A stretch of DNA of 39,468 nucleotides from Pseudomonadota bacterium (lineage in GTDB: Bacteria; Myxococcota_A; Bradymonadia; UBA4248), in contig JAFUEE010000079.1 in the NCBI GenBank assembly GCA_017464085.1, positions 1 through 39,468 of the forward strand, given 5' to 3'. The notes below the pieces were generated by a model that was given only the letters and a program-made list of their open reading frames with translations, was not told where the DNA came from and searched no databases. The translations under genes and the position numbers were made by a program. Position 1 is the stretch's first letter. Every line of letters starts with the position of its first letter. This document shows positions 1 through 9,346 of the stretch, one piece after another.

Positions 1-1
1 C

Positions 2-943
2 GCATTGAACAACCTCAATGAAATCACCTTCGATCACCGATATGCCTCGTTATGCGGCATCACCGAAAAAGAACTGCACCCGCTGTTTGACGATGATATC
101 CATGCACTGGCCGTGAACAATCGCATCACCGATGAAGAAGCATGCGCACGGCTCAAAACACAGTATGACGGCTATCATTTCAAAAATAATACAGACGGCA
201 TATATAATCCGTTCAGCCTCATCACAGCATTGGATAAGCAGGAAATCGGAAATTACTGGTTTGCGACAGGCACCCCCACTTATCTTGCGGAACTGTTCAA
301 AAAACACCAGTACGAAATCGGCACACTCGATCGGGCTTCCTACAGCGAGGCACAGCTCAACGAAGTGGATTCATTCAACGAAGACGTGATCCCTCTGCTG
401 TATCAAAGCGGCTACCTCACGCTCAAAGATTATGAACCGAGGTTTGAAACCTATAAACTCGGATTTCCAAACAAAGAAGTCGAGAAAGGACTCCTTGATT
501 TCTTTATTCCGTTCTATACGAGCAGACAATCGACAACATCTTTTGATGTAAGGAGATTTGTTCTGGAAATCGAAACAGGCAATGCCGAATCATTTTTGAT
601 CCGATTACAGTCATTGATGGCAGATGTCCCCTACGAACTCGAACGCGACCTGGAAGTGCATGTGCAGAATTTCTGTTATCTGCTCTTCAAACTGGTCGGC
701 TATTATGTACATGCGGAATATCATACAAACGTCGGGCGCATCGACCTCAAATTCGAAACAGACAGCTATATTTATATCATCGAATTCAAAAAGGGACGCT
801 CTGCAAAAGCGGCGATCAATCAGATCAAAAAGAAAGATTATATATGGCCATTTATGAGCGACCCGCGCAAAAAGTTCCTAATCGGCATGAACTATGACTT
901 AAAGCTCAAAGGCGCTGGCAAATTCATCATCGAGGAAGCGTGA
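2..943 (+). CDS. AAA-ATPase-like / PD-(D/E)XK nuclease family protein, 3' part
   Basis: The frame is open from base 2, and the TTG at 5 reads better as an internal Leu, so the gene starts upstream of the window. What remains is about 313 residues. The first part (Cys-Gly-Ile-Thr-Glu-Glu-type motif, then a Tyr-Asp-Gly-Tyr-His-Phe motif and a Tyr-Asn-Pro-Phe-Ser motif) matches the C-terminal half of the AAA-ATPase-like domain. The last 100 residues form a PD-(D/E)XK nuclease-like fold: Gly-Arg-Ile-Asp, then Ile-Ile-Glu-Phe-Lys, then an Ala-x-x-Gln-Ile helix and a Lys-x-Tyr. Full-length members are usually a little over 500 residues and carry a P-loop, which here would lie outside the window. 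These proteins are abundant in gut and anaerobic bacteria, and their role is unknown. The family call is confident; the function is not. Confidence 0.8.
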   Translation, partial: ALNNLNEITFDHRYASLCGITEKELHPLFDDDIHALAVNNRITDEEACARLKTQYDGYHFKNNTDGIYNPFSLITALDKQEIGNYWFATGTPTYLAELFKKHQYEIGTLDRASYSEAQLNEVDSFNEDVIPLLYQSGYLTLKDYEPRFETYKLGFPNKEVEKGLLDFFIPFYTSRQSTTSFDVRRFVLEIETGNAESFLIRLQSLMADVPYELERDLEVHVQNFCYLLFKLVGYYVHAEYHTNVGRIDLKFETDSYIYIIEFKKGRSAKAAINQIKKKDYIWPFMSDPRKKFLIGMNYDLKLKGAGKFIIEEA

Positions 944-954
944 CGCGCAGACAA

Positions 955-982
955 ACTCCCCTGACGCATGGTTCAGGGGAGT
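955..982. terminator. hairpin between convergent genes, probable terminator
   Basis: A perfect 10-bp inverted repeat (ACTCCCCTGA with its complement, 8-nt loop) lies between the stop at 943 (+) and the stop at 1020 (-). There is no long T run on either side, only TTTG on the minus side, so this would be a weak bidirectional terminator or a 3'-end-protecting hairpin. Confidence 0.5.
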
Positions 983-1019
983 CCAATCCAGTGCTGAACA
1001 GCACAAATTTCAAACACCA

Positions 1020-3959
1020 TCAATAGTGAAACCGCTGCACCGGTTTGGCAGGATCATAGCCGAATGCATTGCGCAATTCCGGCGTATTCTGGACGATTTC
1101 TTTCGCTTCCTGCATGTATTCATCCCATTTCTTGTCGGATTTGAGTTTTTTGAATTTATCTGCCGCAGCATAAGGAATCTGTCGAAGATACCAGATGTGA
1201 TAGACCTTGTTTTTATCATAATCATTAAAAGTATAATCTGAAGAAGCGTCAGCGCACTTGCGCAAATGCTCCCCGAGCTTTTGATACACAGCAGAGCTCG
1301 CGGACACGCCAGGGGAAAGCCTGAGCCAGGTCTTATAAATAGCGAGATCATAAAATGTATTTTTGATTTTTTCGATATCAAGCGTACCATTTGCGAGACT
1401 GAATGCAGTGAGGGCCACTATGACTGTGTTAATAGATTCTTGATAGGGATCATCAATGCGACATGTCCGATAGGAACACCAATCTTCCCCATCGCCGGTT
1501 ACTTCATACGCACAATATAAATACTTCCCATCATCCCACTCCCTATTGTCTGCTTCTTTGTCGCAAGGCGACAACACTTTATCAAATATATAAAACTTAT
1601 CTGCATTCTTACCCTTTTCAGCGAGTATCTGTTTTTCTACTTCTTTTTGAAGATCATACTTGGGAAGGTCTTCAATATGCTTGCGGGCAAGCACAATTGC
1701 ATCCTTAAATTTTATATCTTTATTATCCAGTGACGATATATAATAAGCCAGTTCAGATGCGCGTTGATAGGCTTCAACAGTGAGTATTTTATCGGAAGCC
1801 TGTTTGCCGGAATGATTACTCTTTGCGTGCTCGCTCATCTCCCCTAGACGAACAGCCGTGTCGAGCAAATCCATAGCTATATCGTTCAACATCTTCCCAA
1901 CATCTGCCACCTCATATCTTTCATCAGTAACTTGATAATAGAGCGAATTCACCGAATGCAGCACATCTTTATATAAATATATCGTTTTTCCAGCCTGATT
2001 ATTATTTGAATCTGTCCCGTCTTGATATAAGCGTGCAAGCTCTAATGAATTTTTAAAGCGGAACAAGCCATGCATGCTTGTTTGGTTTTCAACTTTCTCA
2101 TTGACCTCAAGCGCCCGCACATACCAAGTCATCGCATCGGTCTTTTTGTCAAGTTTGCGCATGATGTCCGCGGCTCTTTCAGCAAACTTGCGGGCATTCT
2201 CAAAATCGTTGGCATGCATATAATGCTGATATCCCTTTTCGCTCAGCACAAAAGCCTTTTCAAACCAATCAATCGTCACTTTGCCTTTGGGTATGCGATC
2301 ATAATTTGAATTTTTCAAATCACTGCCGAGCAGCTCTGCATCACGAATGGCAGAGGCATAAAAATTACCTTTTTCATAATACGCAAAAGCCTTTGGGAGA
2401 TTTTTCTTTACTTCTGAACGTGTCTCTTTCTTATAAAACCCGAGTTCTTCTCCCAATGTTTCTTCAATTTTTTCCACCTTATCATCATCATAATCCACAC
2501 CGCTGATTTCATCCCCATAATGATAATAATTATCATTTACATTGCTAATTCCATAATTACTTTGATCATATAAGATTGCCAAAGTGAGCAGAGCATCCCG
2601 ATCGCCATCATCTGCCCTTTGAATGAGCCACTTCCTGAGTTTTGCAGGTTTATCTTTATAATCATGTAGAGCAATCACAATCTTCTTATAAGACAATGGA
2701 TAATTATCATAATCATCCCAGCTGGCTTCATGCGGCGATATATCAATTTCACCATAATCATCGCCATCTAGGCTGCCACGACACCCCGTAAGATGATGCG
2801 TCTGCGCGCGCAAAATATAAGCCTTTTCTCTATCAAAAGTTGCGATTTTCTTAAGCCACAAAGATGCAAGACGATAGTCTATTTTATAATCGAGTGAATA
2901 GGAAGCGACCTCATCTGGCGATTCTTTCTTCTCCTCGTCATCATAATCATTATCATAACTTCCAAAGCGATCATAGTAATCGACGTGCGATTCACATCCG
3001 CCTTTATAATCGGTACGCCCGATATCGCTCTGATCATATTTTTCAGTGCAATATCTATGTGAGAACATCCCATAATAATCGGAAAGCAACATCGTCCAGG
3101 CGTGATATTTGGTATCGAGGTTTGCGATTTCTGCAGCTTTAGCCTCATCTTTTGGCACATCAATGCCCTCAATATATTTCATCATCAAGATGAATATGGC
3201 ATCATTGCTGCCCAGCTTTGCGGCTTTTTCAAGCCAATATAAAGACTTGCCGGTATCCTTTTTTCCGTTCAACTCCATTTCATAAATCATGCCGACTGCA
3301 TAATAGGCATTGACCACGCCATGCGCCGCCGCGCGCACCAGAAGCTCAAATCCTTTCTTTTTGTCGCGCTTTGCACCCACGCCATTAAAATAGACAAGCC
3401 CCAGAATATATTCGGCATTCCCGTAGCCATGCGCCGCTGCTTTTTTGAGCCAGCTCAGCCCCTTCTTGAATTCATCGTCATTTGAAAACATCGGGCTGAT
3501 TTCATACTGCACCGACGGGCTCGTCGCCAAAATCGCAAGCTCATAGCCCTCATCCGCAGCCGCATATCGCCATCGGATCATCTCGCGATGCCGCGAGATT
3601 TCAGAAAGCTCGGCATCCTGCTTTTTTCCTTCATTATAAAAGGCAATATCACCGATATTGTCGCGATACATCATGTGCGTGATAAACATCGATGACAGAT
3701 CTTTATTTTTACGCGCGGAACGCACTGTCGCGGCAACCTCGGGCATCGGGGTAGTCTCCGCCTCAAACATCACCCCCTCATATCTGAGCAGTTCCGCACC
3801 TTCGGCCACACCTGGAACCGGAAATTCACGCTTCATGCTTTCGCCTTTGGCTGAGGAGACCGCTGTTGCATCGGCAGATTGCGCAAACGCCGGTTGCGCA
3901 AATGCACAAAATGACACCAAACTCGCTAGAATTACGCTTTGAACACTAAATCTCTTCAT
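1020..3959 (-). CDS. secreted Sel1-like repeat protein
   Basis: A 979-residue protein with a clear Sec signal peptide (Met-Lys-Arg, hydrophobic core, Ala-Phe-Ala-Gln cleavage region near residue 26). An in-frame ATG at 3986 is longer, but the ATG at 3959 has a GAGGAG box 6-7 nt upstream and begins right at the signal peptide, so I prefer it. Around residues 175-270 there are Sel1-like repeats of the type Ala-x-Tyr-x-Leu-Gly-x-x-Tyr...Gly...Ala-Ala-x-x-Gly, which form TPR-like helical scaffolds for protein contacts. The middle is rich in Asp and Tyr, and a later part has further helical, TPR-like stretches. There is no catalytic motif. It is probably a periplasmic scaffold protein with unknown partners. 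It stands alone, with hairpin repeats upstream and a convergent gene downstream. Confidence 0.8.
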   Translation of the reverse strand: MKRFSVQSVILASLVSFCAFAQPAFAQSADATAVSSAKGESMKREFPVPGVAEGAELLRYEGVMFEAETTPMPEVAATVRSARKNKDLSSMFITHMMYRDNIGDIAFYNEGKKQDAELSEISRHREMIRWRYAAADEGYELAILATSPSVQYEISPMFSNDDEFKKGLSWLKKAAAHGYGNAEYILGLVYFNGVGAKRDKKKGFELLVRAAAHGVVNAYYAVGMIYEMELNGKKDTGKSLYWLEKAAKLGSNDAIFILMMKYIEGIDVPKDEAKAAEIANLDTKYHAWTMLLSDYYGMFSHRYCTEKYDQSDIGRTDYKGGCESHVDYYDRFGSYDNDYDDEEKKESPDEVASYSLDYKIDYRLASLWLKKIATFDREKAYILRAQTHHLTGCRGSLDGDDYGEIDISPHEASWDDYDNYPLSYKKIVIALHDYKDKPAKLRKWLIQRADDGDRDALLTLAILYDQSNYGISNVNDNYYHYGDEISGVDYDDDKVEKIEETLGEELGFYKKETRSEVKKNLPKAFAYYEKGNFYASAIRDAELLGSDLKNSNYDRIPKGKVTIDWFEKAFVLSEKGYQHYMHANDFENARKFAERAADIMRKLDKKTDAMTWYVRALEVNEKVENQTSMHGLFRFKNSLELARLYQDGTDSNNNQAGKTIYLYKDVLHSVNSLYYQVTDERYEVADVGKMLNDIAMDLLDTAVRLGEMSEHAKSNHSGKQASDKILTVEAYQRASELAYYISSLDNKDIKFKDAIVLARKHIEDLPKYDLQKEVEKQILAEKGKNADKFYIFDKVLSPCDKEADNREWDDGKYLYCAYEVTGDGEDWCSYRTCRIDDPYQESINTVIVALTAFSLANGTLDIEKIKNTFYDLAIYKTWLRLSPGVSASSAVYQKLGEHLRKCADASSDYTFNDYDKNKVYHIWYLRQIPYAAADKFKKLKSDKKWDEYMQEAKEIVQNTPELRNAFGYDPAKPVQRFHY

Positions 3960-4010
3960 CCTTAACTCCTCACGACTGCCATCCATTCAATGTACCAAAA
4001 AAGTTATTGG

Positions 4011-4040
4011 ATACTATTCCACAGCGCACGCGCGTTACAA
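4011..4040 (-). promoter_or_regulatory. candidate sigma70-type promoter for the Sel1-repeat gene
   Basis: On the minus strand, TTGTAA (4035-4040), an 18-nt spacer and TAGTAT (4011-4016) lie about 50 nt upstream of the chosen ATG. The match is moderate and was found by eye. Confidence 0.35.
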
Positions 4041-4108
4041 GCCTTTTCTTCCCATGCGTGTCATTCCGGAAGCATTTCGCCTGAGTGCGCCACATCAAAA
4101 AATGAAAA

Positions 4109-4179
4109 GCCCGGCGTATGCGCGCGATGCGCATAGCCGGGCTCGACGCGACGCGTATCGGCGAAGCCGATAGCGGCGC
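4109..4179 (+). repeat. intergenic hairpin repeat cluster A (2 units, forward type)
   Basis: Unit 1 (4109-4142) has arms GCCCGGC/GCCGGGC around a core TATGCGC...GCGCATA with an unpaired G at 4116. Unit 2 (4148-4179) has arms GCGACGC/GCGGCGC (one mismatch) around TATCGGC-gaa-GCCGATA with an unpaired G at 4155. Both have the extra G on the 5' side of TAT, which I call forward. The cluster lies between the end of typA and the Sel1-repeat gene. The same architecture recurs in seven other intergenic regions of this window. Confidence 0.8.
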
Positions 4180-4215
4180 AAAATAAAAAGATGTTACCGG
4201 GAACAGCTCAGAGCA

Positions 4216-6060
4216 TCAGTCCTCGCTGTTCTGCTGTTCAGCGGCTTCGGCCTTGTTGGTCGCGCGGATATAGCGGACGCGCTGTGCAGCGGTCAGATAG
4301 CGTTTGCGCAGGCGGATCGAGATCGGGGTCACCTCGACGAGCTCGTCTTCATCAATCCACTCGATCGATTCTTCAAGCGACATGATTCTGGGCGGCGTGA
4401 GGATAATATTGTCATCACGGCCGGCGGCGCGCATGTTGGAGAGCTTCTTTTCACGCGAGACGTTGACATCGATATCGTTCGGACGGGAGTTCTCGCCGAC
4501 AATCATGCCCTCATAGCACTCGACGCCCGGGCCGACGAAGAGGATGCCGCGCGGCTGCAGATGGAAGAGCGCATAGGGAATCGACTTGCCATCGCGATCC
4601 GCGACGAGCGCGCCATTCTGGCGGTAATTCATCGGGCCATGCCAAGGCGCCCAGCCAGCAAAGAGCGTGTTCATAATGCCGAGACCGCGCGTTTCATTGA
4701 GGAACTGCGAACGGAAGCCGATCAGACCGCGCGAAGGAATGTCGAACTCGACGTGCGCACGACCGGTGCCGCTTGCACGCATCGTATCCATGATACCCTT
4801 GCGAAGCGCGAGCAGCTGAGTAATCGCGCCGACATTGATCTCCGGAAGATCGAGAATCAGACGCTCCATCGGTTCGAGAAGCTTGCCACGCTCGTCACGC
4901 TTCGTCACGACTTCGGGCTTGGAGATGCACATCTCGAAACCTTCGCGGCGCATGGTCTCAATCAGGATCGACAGCGAGAGTTCGCCACGGCCGATTACCT
5001 TGAACGTATCTTTGGAATCGGTCTCCTCGACGCGGAGCGAAACGTTTGCGCGCGCTTCCTTCCAGAGGCGCTCGGCGATATGGCGTGTGGTGACGAGCTT
5101 GCCTTCCTTGCCAGCGAAGGGGCCGTTATTGACGCTGAAGAACATCGCGATGGTCGGCTCATCGACGCGGACACGCGGCAGAGCGACAGGATTTTCAACG
5201 CTCGAAAGCGTATCGCCGATCGCGATCTCATCAATGCCGGCCACGAGGAAAAGCTCCCCTGCCTCGGCTTTTTTCACGCGCTGGCGATCGAGACCGTCAA
5301 ACACATAGAGCTGCCCGACCTTGATCTGCTTGTTGCCCTTTTCGCCTATGATCACGAGCGTCTCGTCTTCCATCAGGGTGCCCTCGAAAACGCGGCCGAT
5401 CGCGAGCTTGCCGAGGTAATTGTCATAGTCGGTGTTCGTGACGAGCGCCTGGAGATTGCCTTCGGGATTGCCCTTTGGCGCAGGAATATGTTCGACAATC
5501 GCATCAAAAATCGGCGCCAGGTTCGGCTGAATATCATCAGGGCTGGTGCCAGCCACGCCATCGCGCGCGATCGCATAGAGCACCGGGAACTCGATCTGCT
5601 CATCGTTCGCGCCCAGATCGATGAAGAGCGAATAGACTTCATCGAGGACTTCGGAACAACGCGCATCCTGACGGTCGATCTTGTTGATCACGACGATAAC
5701 CGAAAGACCTTTCTCAAGCGCCTTCATCAGAACGAAGCGCGTCTGCGGGAGCGGGCCTTCCGCGGCATCGACAAGCAGCACGACACCATCGACCATCGTG
5801 AGCATACGTTCGACTTCGCCGCCGAAATCGGCATGGCCCGGCGTGTCCGCGATGTTGATCTTCACGCCGTTCCACATGACAGATGTGGCCTTACCAGTGA
5901 TTGTGATGCCGCGCTCGCGCTCAAGCTGGTTCGAGTCCATGACGCGCTCTACGACATTGCGCTTGTTATCAAGGCTGCCCGACTGCTTCAAAAGCGCATC
6001 CACGAGTGTTGTCTTGCCGTGGTCAACGTGGGCGATGATGGCTACATTTCTATATTCCAT
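4216..6060 (-). CDS. typA: ribosome-associated GTPase TypA/BipA
   Basis: A 614-residue translational GTPase of the usual TypA/BipA length. Visible motifs are the P-loop AHVDHGKTT (residues 10-18), the switch II motif DTPGH (72-76), the specificity motif NKID (126-129), and an effector region with Arg-Glu-Arg-Gly-Ile-Thr-Ile-Thr. The domain order is G domain, beta-barrel domain II, EF-G-like domains III and V, then the TypA-specific C-terminal domain ending in a basic and acidic tail. TypA binds the 70S ribosome and supports ribosome assembly and translation under stress or cold. It is transcribed alone, divergently from the FHA-sigma54 activator. The Shine-Dalgarno box is weak (AGGT about 11 nt upstream). 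The long ORF on the opposite strand here is a codon-bias shadow. Confidence 0.97.
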   Translation of the reverse strand: MEYRNVAIIAHVDHGKTTLVDALLKQSGSLDNKRNVVERVMDSNQLERERGITITGKATSVMWNGVKINIADTPGHADFGGEVERMLTMVDGVVLLVDAAEGPLPQTRFVLMKALEKGLSVIVVINKIDRQDARCSEVLDEVYSLFIDLGANDEQIEFPVLYAIARDGVAGTSPDDIQPNLAPIFDAIVEHIPAPKGNPEGNLQALVTNTDYDNYLGKLAIGRVFEGTLMEDETLVIIGEKGNKQIKVGQLYVFDGLDRQRVKKAEAGELFLVAGIDEIAIGDTLSSVENPVALPRVRVDEPTIAMFFSVNNGPFAGKEGKLVTTRHIAERLWKEARANVSLRVEETDSKDTFKVIGRGELSLSILIETMRREGFEMCISKPEVVTKRDERGKLLEPMERLILDLPEINVGAITQLLALRKGIMDTMRASGTGRAHVEFDIPSRGLIGFRSQFLNETRGLGIMNTLFAGWAPWHGPMNYRQNGALVADRDGKSIPYALFHLQPRGILFVGPGVECYEGMIVGENSRPNDIDVNVSREKKLSNMRAAGRDDNIILTPPRIMSLEESIEWIDEDELVEVTPISIRLRKRYLTAAQRVRYIRATNKAEAAEQQNSED

Positions 6061-6146
6061 AAAGAGATTTACCTGTCTGATGAGTTGCTTGTGTGGTTAC
6101 ATGTGGTTGCATGGGGGCAAAAATTTCCCTAGCAAAAAGCCGCAAT

Positions 6147-6175
6147 GTTCTAGGGCGAAGGAGAGAATTTGTCAA
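6147..6175 (-). promoter_or_regulatory. candidate promoter of typA
   Basis: Minus-strand TTGACA (6170-6175), a 17-nt spacer and TAGAAC (6147-6152). This predicts a transcript start near 6140 and a leader of about 80 nt before the typA ATG at 6060. Confidence 0.55.
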
Positions 6176-6255
6176 CATTGAACATGCATATATGCGACAG
6201 TCTTGCGCATCTGTTTCATCCATAACCACAGCCCTGCCACGTGGTGCGTTGTCGC

Positions 6256-6284
6256 TTGACCCTCCTAAAAGTTTGAAGGATAAT
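6256..6284 (+). promoter_or_regulatory. candidate promoter of the FHA-sigma54 activator gene
   Basis: TTGACC (6256-6261), a 17-nt spacer and GATAAT (6279-6284), about 40 nt upstream of the chosen ATG at 6324. It supports a start at 6324 rather than at the longer in-frame ATG at 6093, which would lie upstream of this promoter. Confidence 0.55.
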
Positions 6285-6323
6285 ATCGGCGGCAGTTTTC
6301 GTTACTTTTCCGCAGGACATACC

Positions 6324-7823
6324 ATGGCGACACGCTTTCAGGATTACATTTCCCCCACAAAAATTTCCTATCTCGACGGGAAGCCTACGACAATTCATCT
6401 CCGAAAGTGCAGGATCGTCACACAGCAGAAAGCAAACCGAAAGGAATGGGTCTTCGAACACGGGCTGATCACAATCGGCTCTTTGGACGATAACAATCTC
6501 GTCATCAAAGATGACACGGTGAGTCGCTATCACGCCCAGATTATCCAAGCGGATGATTCCTATATTATCAAGGACCTCGACTCGACAAACGGTACCTGGG
6601 TCAATCAGGTGCGCATCAAAGAGGGATTTCTCACGCCCGGATGCCTGCTCAAATTCGGCAATGCGGAATTCATCTTTCAGCCGATGGATGAAGAAGTTGC
6701 CGTCGTGCCATCCAATGAAGAGAAATTCGGAGACATCATTGGCGGCAATGTCAAGATGCGCGAAATTTACGGCATCCTCGAAAAAATAGCGCCGACGAAC
6801 GCAACTGTCGTCATCGAAGGGGAGACTGGGACCGGCAAAGAAGTCATCGCACACACGCTGCACAAGATGAGCCTGCGCGCAAAAAAGCCATTCGTCGTAT
6901 TCGATTGCGGCGCAGTCCCGGAATCCCTCATCGAATCAGAGCTCTTTGGCCATGAGAAAGGCTCGTTCACGGGCGCGATCATGACTCGACAAGGACTTTT
7001 CGAGCTCGCGCAGGGCGGCACAATCTTCCTGGACGAACTCGGAGAGCTTTCTCTGGAGCTCCAGCCTAAACTGCTTCGCGTGCTCGAACAGCGCGAAGTG
7101 AGACGTGTCGGCGCAGCCAAAGCCATTCCGGTCGATGTGCGCGTCATCGCAGCGACGAACCGAAAACTTGAGGAAGAGGTCAGAAACAACCGCTTCCGGG
7201 AAGACCTTTTCTACAGACTTTCTGTCGTCCGGTTATTTTTGCCGCCGCTTCGCGACCGCATCGATGACCTGCCGTTGCTCGTCAAGCATTTCCTCAAAAA
7301 TTCATCGTTCAACAGAGACCTGAACGGAAACCTCAAACTTCGCTCGATCTCGCGCGAAGCACTCAAGGCCATGACTCAATATATGTGGCCGGGAAATGTC
7401 CGGGAACTTCTCAATATCGTCGAGCGGGCATGCTCGCTCGCGGACGGCGATTGCATCGAACTCCAGGATCTGCCAGATCATGTGGCGCGCTGCGCCCAAA
7501 TCGCATCCCAGGCGATCGCTTCTGTCTCTTCTGTGCCTGCTTCTGCCGCAACGCCAGCCATACAACCTGTACCTGAGAGCCAATCCCCAGAATCACAAAG
7601 CGCATTGCCAAATCTGTCGGATTACATCTCTATGACCTTCAAGGAAGCCAAAGAGGCCTGGCTCTCCAATTTTGAAGGGGAATATATCCGGGCACTGCTG
7701 GAAAAGAACAACTACAACATCTCGCAGGCATCACGCGAAGCAGATATTGACCGAAAGTACTTCAGAAAGCTCATGAAGAAGTACAACATTGCCAATCCCA
7801 ACAGCACTGACGCGGATGACTGA
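6324..7823 (+). CDS. FHA domain sigma54-dependent transcriptional activator
   Basis: A 499-residue enhancer-binding protein. The frame is open upstream to 6093, but the ATG at 6324 has AGGA 6 nt before it, follows a promoter-like sequence, and gives a normal domain layout. An N-terminal FHA domain (about residues 45-120) shows the phosphothreonine-binding signature Ser-Arg-x-His (67-70) and DSTNGTWVN (86-94), so the input is probably a Ser/Thr-kinase-phosphorylated partner. The AAA+ domain (about 135-365) has Walker A GETGTGKE (166-173), Walker B ending in FLDE, and the sigma54-contact loop as GSFTGA (213-218) instead of GAFTGA. A Pro/Ser/Ala-rich linker leads to a Fis-type helix-turn-helix at the C-terminus. 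FHA-linked activators are typical of Myxococcota. Target genes are unknown. Confidence 0.93.
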   Translation: MATRFQDYISPTKISYLDGKPTTIHLRKCRIVTQQKANRKEWVFEHGLITIGSLDDNNLVIKDDTVSRYHAQIIQADDSYIIKDLDSTNGTWVNQVRIKEGFLTPGCLLKFGNAEFIFQPMDEEVAVVPSNEEKFGDIIGGNVKMREIYGILEKIAPTNATVVIEGETGTGKEVIAHTLHKMSLRAKKPFVVFDCGAVPESLIESELFGHEKGSFTGAIMTRQGLFELAQGGTIFLDELGELSLELQPKLLRVLEQREVRRVGAAKAIPVDVRVIAATNRKLEEEVRNNRFREDLFYRLSVVRLFLPPLRDRIDDLPLLVKHFLKNSSFNRDLNGNLKLRSISREALKAMTQYMWPGNVRELLNIVERACSLADGDCIELQDLPDHVARCAQIASQAIASVSSVPASAATPAIQPVPESQSPESQSALPNLSDYISMTFKEAKEAWLSNFEGEYIRALLEKNNYNISQASREADIDRKYFRKLMKKYNIANPNSTDADD

Positions 7824-7911
7824 TCAGTGCCTGCAGGCAGGCGCATCATTGCGGCTGTTTAAAAGCAAGCCTGTAACAGATATATCACCGCCTGGGGGAC
7901 ATTCTGGCGCA

Positions 7912-9195
7912 TCAGTGCGGCTGCTTGATGCAAGCCCAGTCAAACTGCACAAACCTGAGGCCCCGCACGATATCCGGCCTGTCCGGATCAGCCTCCGAAG
8001 CCAGCCAGCCTCCCATTCGATCGACTGAATATATTTTCAGCTTCTCTGGAAGCGTTGCCAATTGCAACATGCCCTCGCGCAGCACAGCCAGATAAGCTGC
8101 GCGCTTGGTCTGCCATATCATCGCGATTTGACCAGCATCGGACGCTTCAACTGCATCGACCGCAGTAATGCCGCCCGATATCTCAGAGCAGACCTTCGAA
8201 TCGCCTCTGACCACACAGCCATCACTTGTCACACCTACCCATTCCTGGCCATGGCGGAACAAAAAATCATTTTTGGCCAGTGCCTGAATTTCAGCCGTCT
8301 CATCTATCGCGTAAACCAGATGCGGCCAGATCTGCTTACCCTCTGCGCTCTCCACCTGACGCACAAGGATTTCATGTACGCCAGCCCCCCCTTCATAGTT
8401 CTTGACGATTGCGGGAACATGTGCCGAAGTTCCCTCGATCAGCGTGACATCACGCTTTTCAATCGAGAACAGCCCATGCAGCGGAGACTTGTTCCGGCGA
8501 TGCCTCGTGCCGCTTACGATCAGATGCCGGTTGCCCAACAACGCGCATTTAGCACCTGGATCTGGTGAAAATCCATGTGCATTTGCCTTCCAAGGGGAGC
8601 CATTTTTTTTCCCATCATATCCAATCCGCCAAACCTGCAAAGCGTATTCCCCAGACAGAGCATCGCGAAACGTGATGCCCATCAGCGCCACCTTTCCCTG
8701 ACGCTCAAGGCATGAAATCTGTGCAGCCCGCGCAATCTTTTCGCCATGAAAGGCGCCTTTCTCATCTGAGTCATACACCCAAGCTGCCCCATTCGCATCG
8801 TTTGCGGCAATCAGGATCCGGCCATCCTCAAAACTCACGGCATTGACGGACGAAGCAACCACGCGTTCATCCGTCACGGTCCCCAAAGCGCCAAAACACT
8901 GCCGATCAAGCACTGGATAGCTTACAGTCTCTGGCATCACCACTGGCGTGTGTTCATCTTCAGGTTCCCCCACAGTCTCGTTCAAAGCATCTGGCATTTC
9001 CAGCACAGCGACATCAGGCTTCTCCGAAGTATCCGAAACACCCATCGATACAGGCTCAGATGCACGATTTCCAAGTGCAGCAGCATCCTCTTTTGGAAAT
9101 ACAGTTTCCTGCCCTCCTCCGACATGCGAAGCGCACCCGATAAAACCGACGAAAACACTGCACCCCCAAAAGTGCTTCAAACCGAAATGCCCCAT
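7912..9195 (-). CDS. putative lipoprotein of unknown function
   Basis: A 427-residue protein. The frame is open to 9285, but the ATG at 9195 has AAGGA just upstream and starts directly before a hydrophobic segment ending in Phe-Ile-Gly-Cys, a plausible lipoprotein signal peptidase site near residue 21. A low-complexity acidic stretch (about 30-110) is followed by a region of short beta-like segments with Gly-Asp and Trp motifs. It could be a beta-propeller, but I see no repeat clear enough to name one. It lies downstream of the two outer-membrane barrel genes and is separated from them by a strong terminator (9297-9327), so it probably has its own promoter. No function is assigned. Confidence 0.65.
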   Translation of the reverse strand: MGHFGLKHFWGCSVFVGFIGCASHVGGGQETVFPKEDAAALGNRASEPVSMGVSDTSEKPDVAVLEMPDALNETVGEPEDEHTPVVMPETVSYPVLDRQCFGALGTVTDERVVASSVNAVSFEDGRILIAANDANGAAWVYDSDEKGAFHGEKIARAAQISCLERQGKVALMGITFRDALSGEYALQVWRIGYDGKKNGSPWKANAHGFSPDPGAKCALLGNRHLIVSGTRHRRNKSPLHGLFSIEKRDVTLIEGTSAHVPAIVKNYEGGAGVHEILVRQVESAEGKQIWPHLVYAIDETAEIQALAKNDFLFRHGQEWVGVTSDGCVVRGDSKVCSEISGGITAVDAVEASDAGQIAMIWQTKRAAYLAVLREGMLQLATLPEKLKIYSVDRMGGWLASEADPDRPDIVRGLRFVQFDWACIKQPH

Positions 9196-9296
9196 ATATT
9201 CCTTGCCCCAAAGATACCAGATAAACACGCAAGACCATATCAATGCCGGAATGGTCTGACACGAAGCAGAACGACCATGTTTCAACGGGATATATC

Positions 9297-9327
9297 AAAA
9301 AAAAAGCGAGGCTGAACCTCGCTTTTT
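9297..9327 (-). terminator. intrinsic terminator after the outer-membrane barrel genes
   Basis: GCGAGG (9306-9311) and CCTCGC (9317-9322) form a 6-bp stem extended by A-T pairs, with a 5-nt loop. On the minus strand the stem is followed by a run of nine T, a textbook rho-independent terminator 20 nt after the stop at 9347. Confidence 0.9.
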
Positions 9328-9346
9328 AACATATCCCATCACCCGA

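Noticed and set aside
4561..6132. A 523-residue open frame antisense to typA
   Set aside because: It mirrors typA codon for codon, is rich in Arg/Asp/His as expected of an antisense frame in GC-rich DNA, and has no ribosome-binding site. typA is certain.
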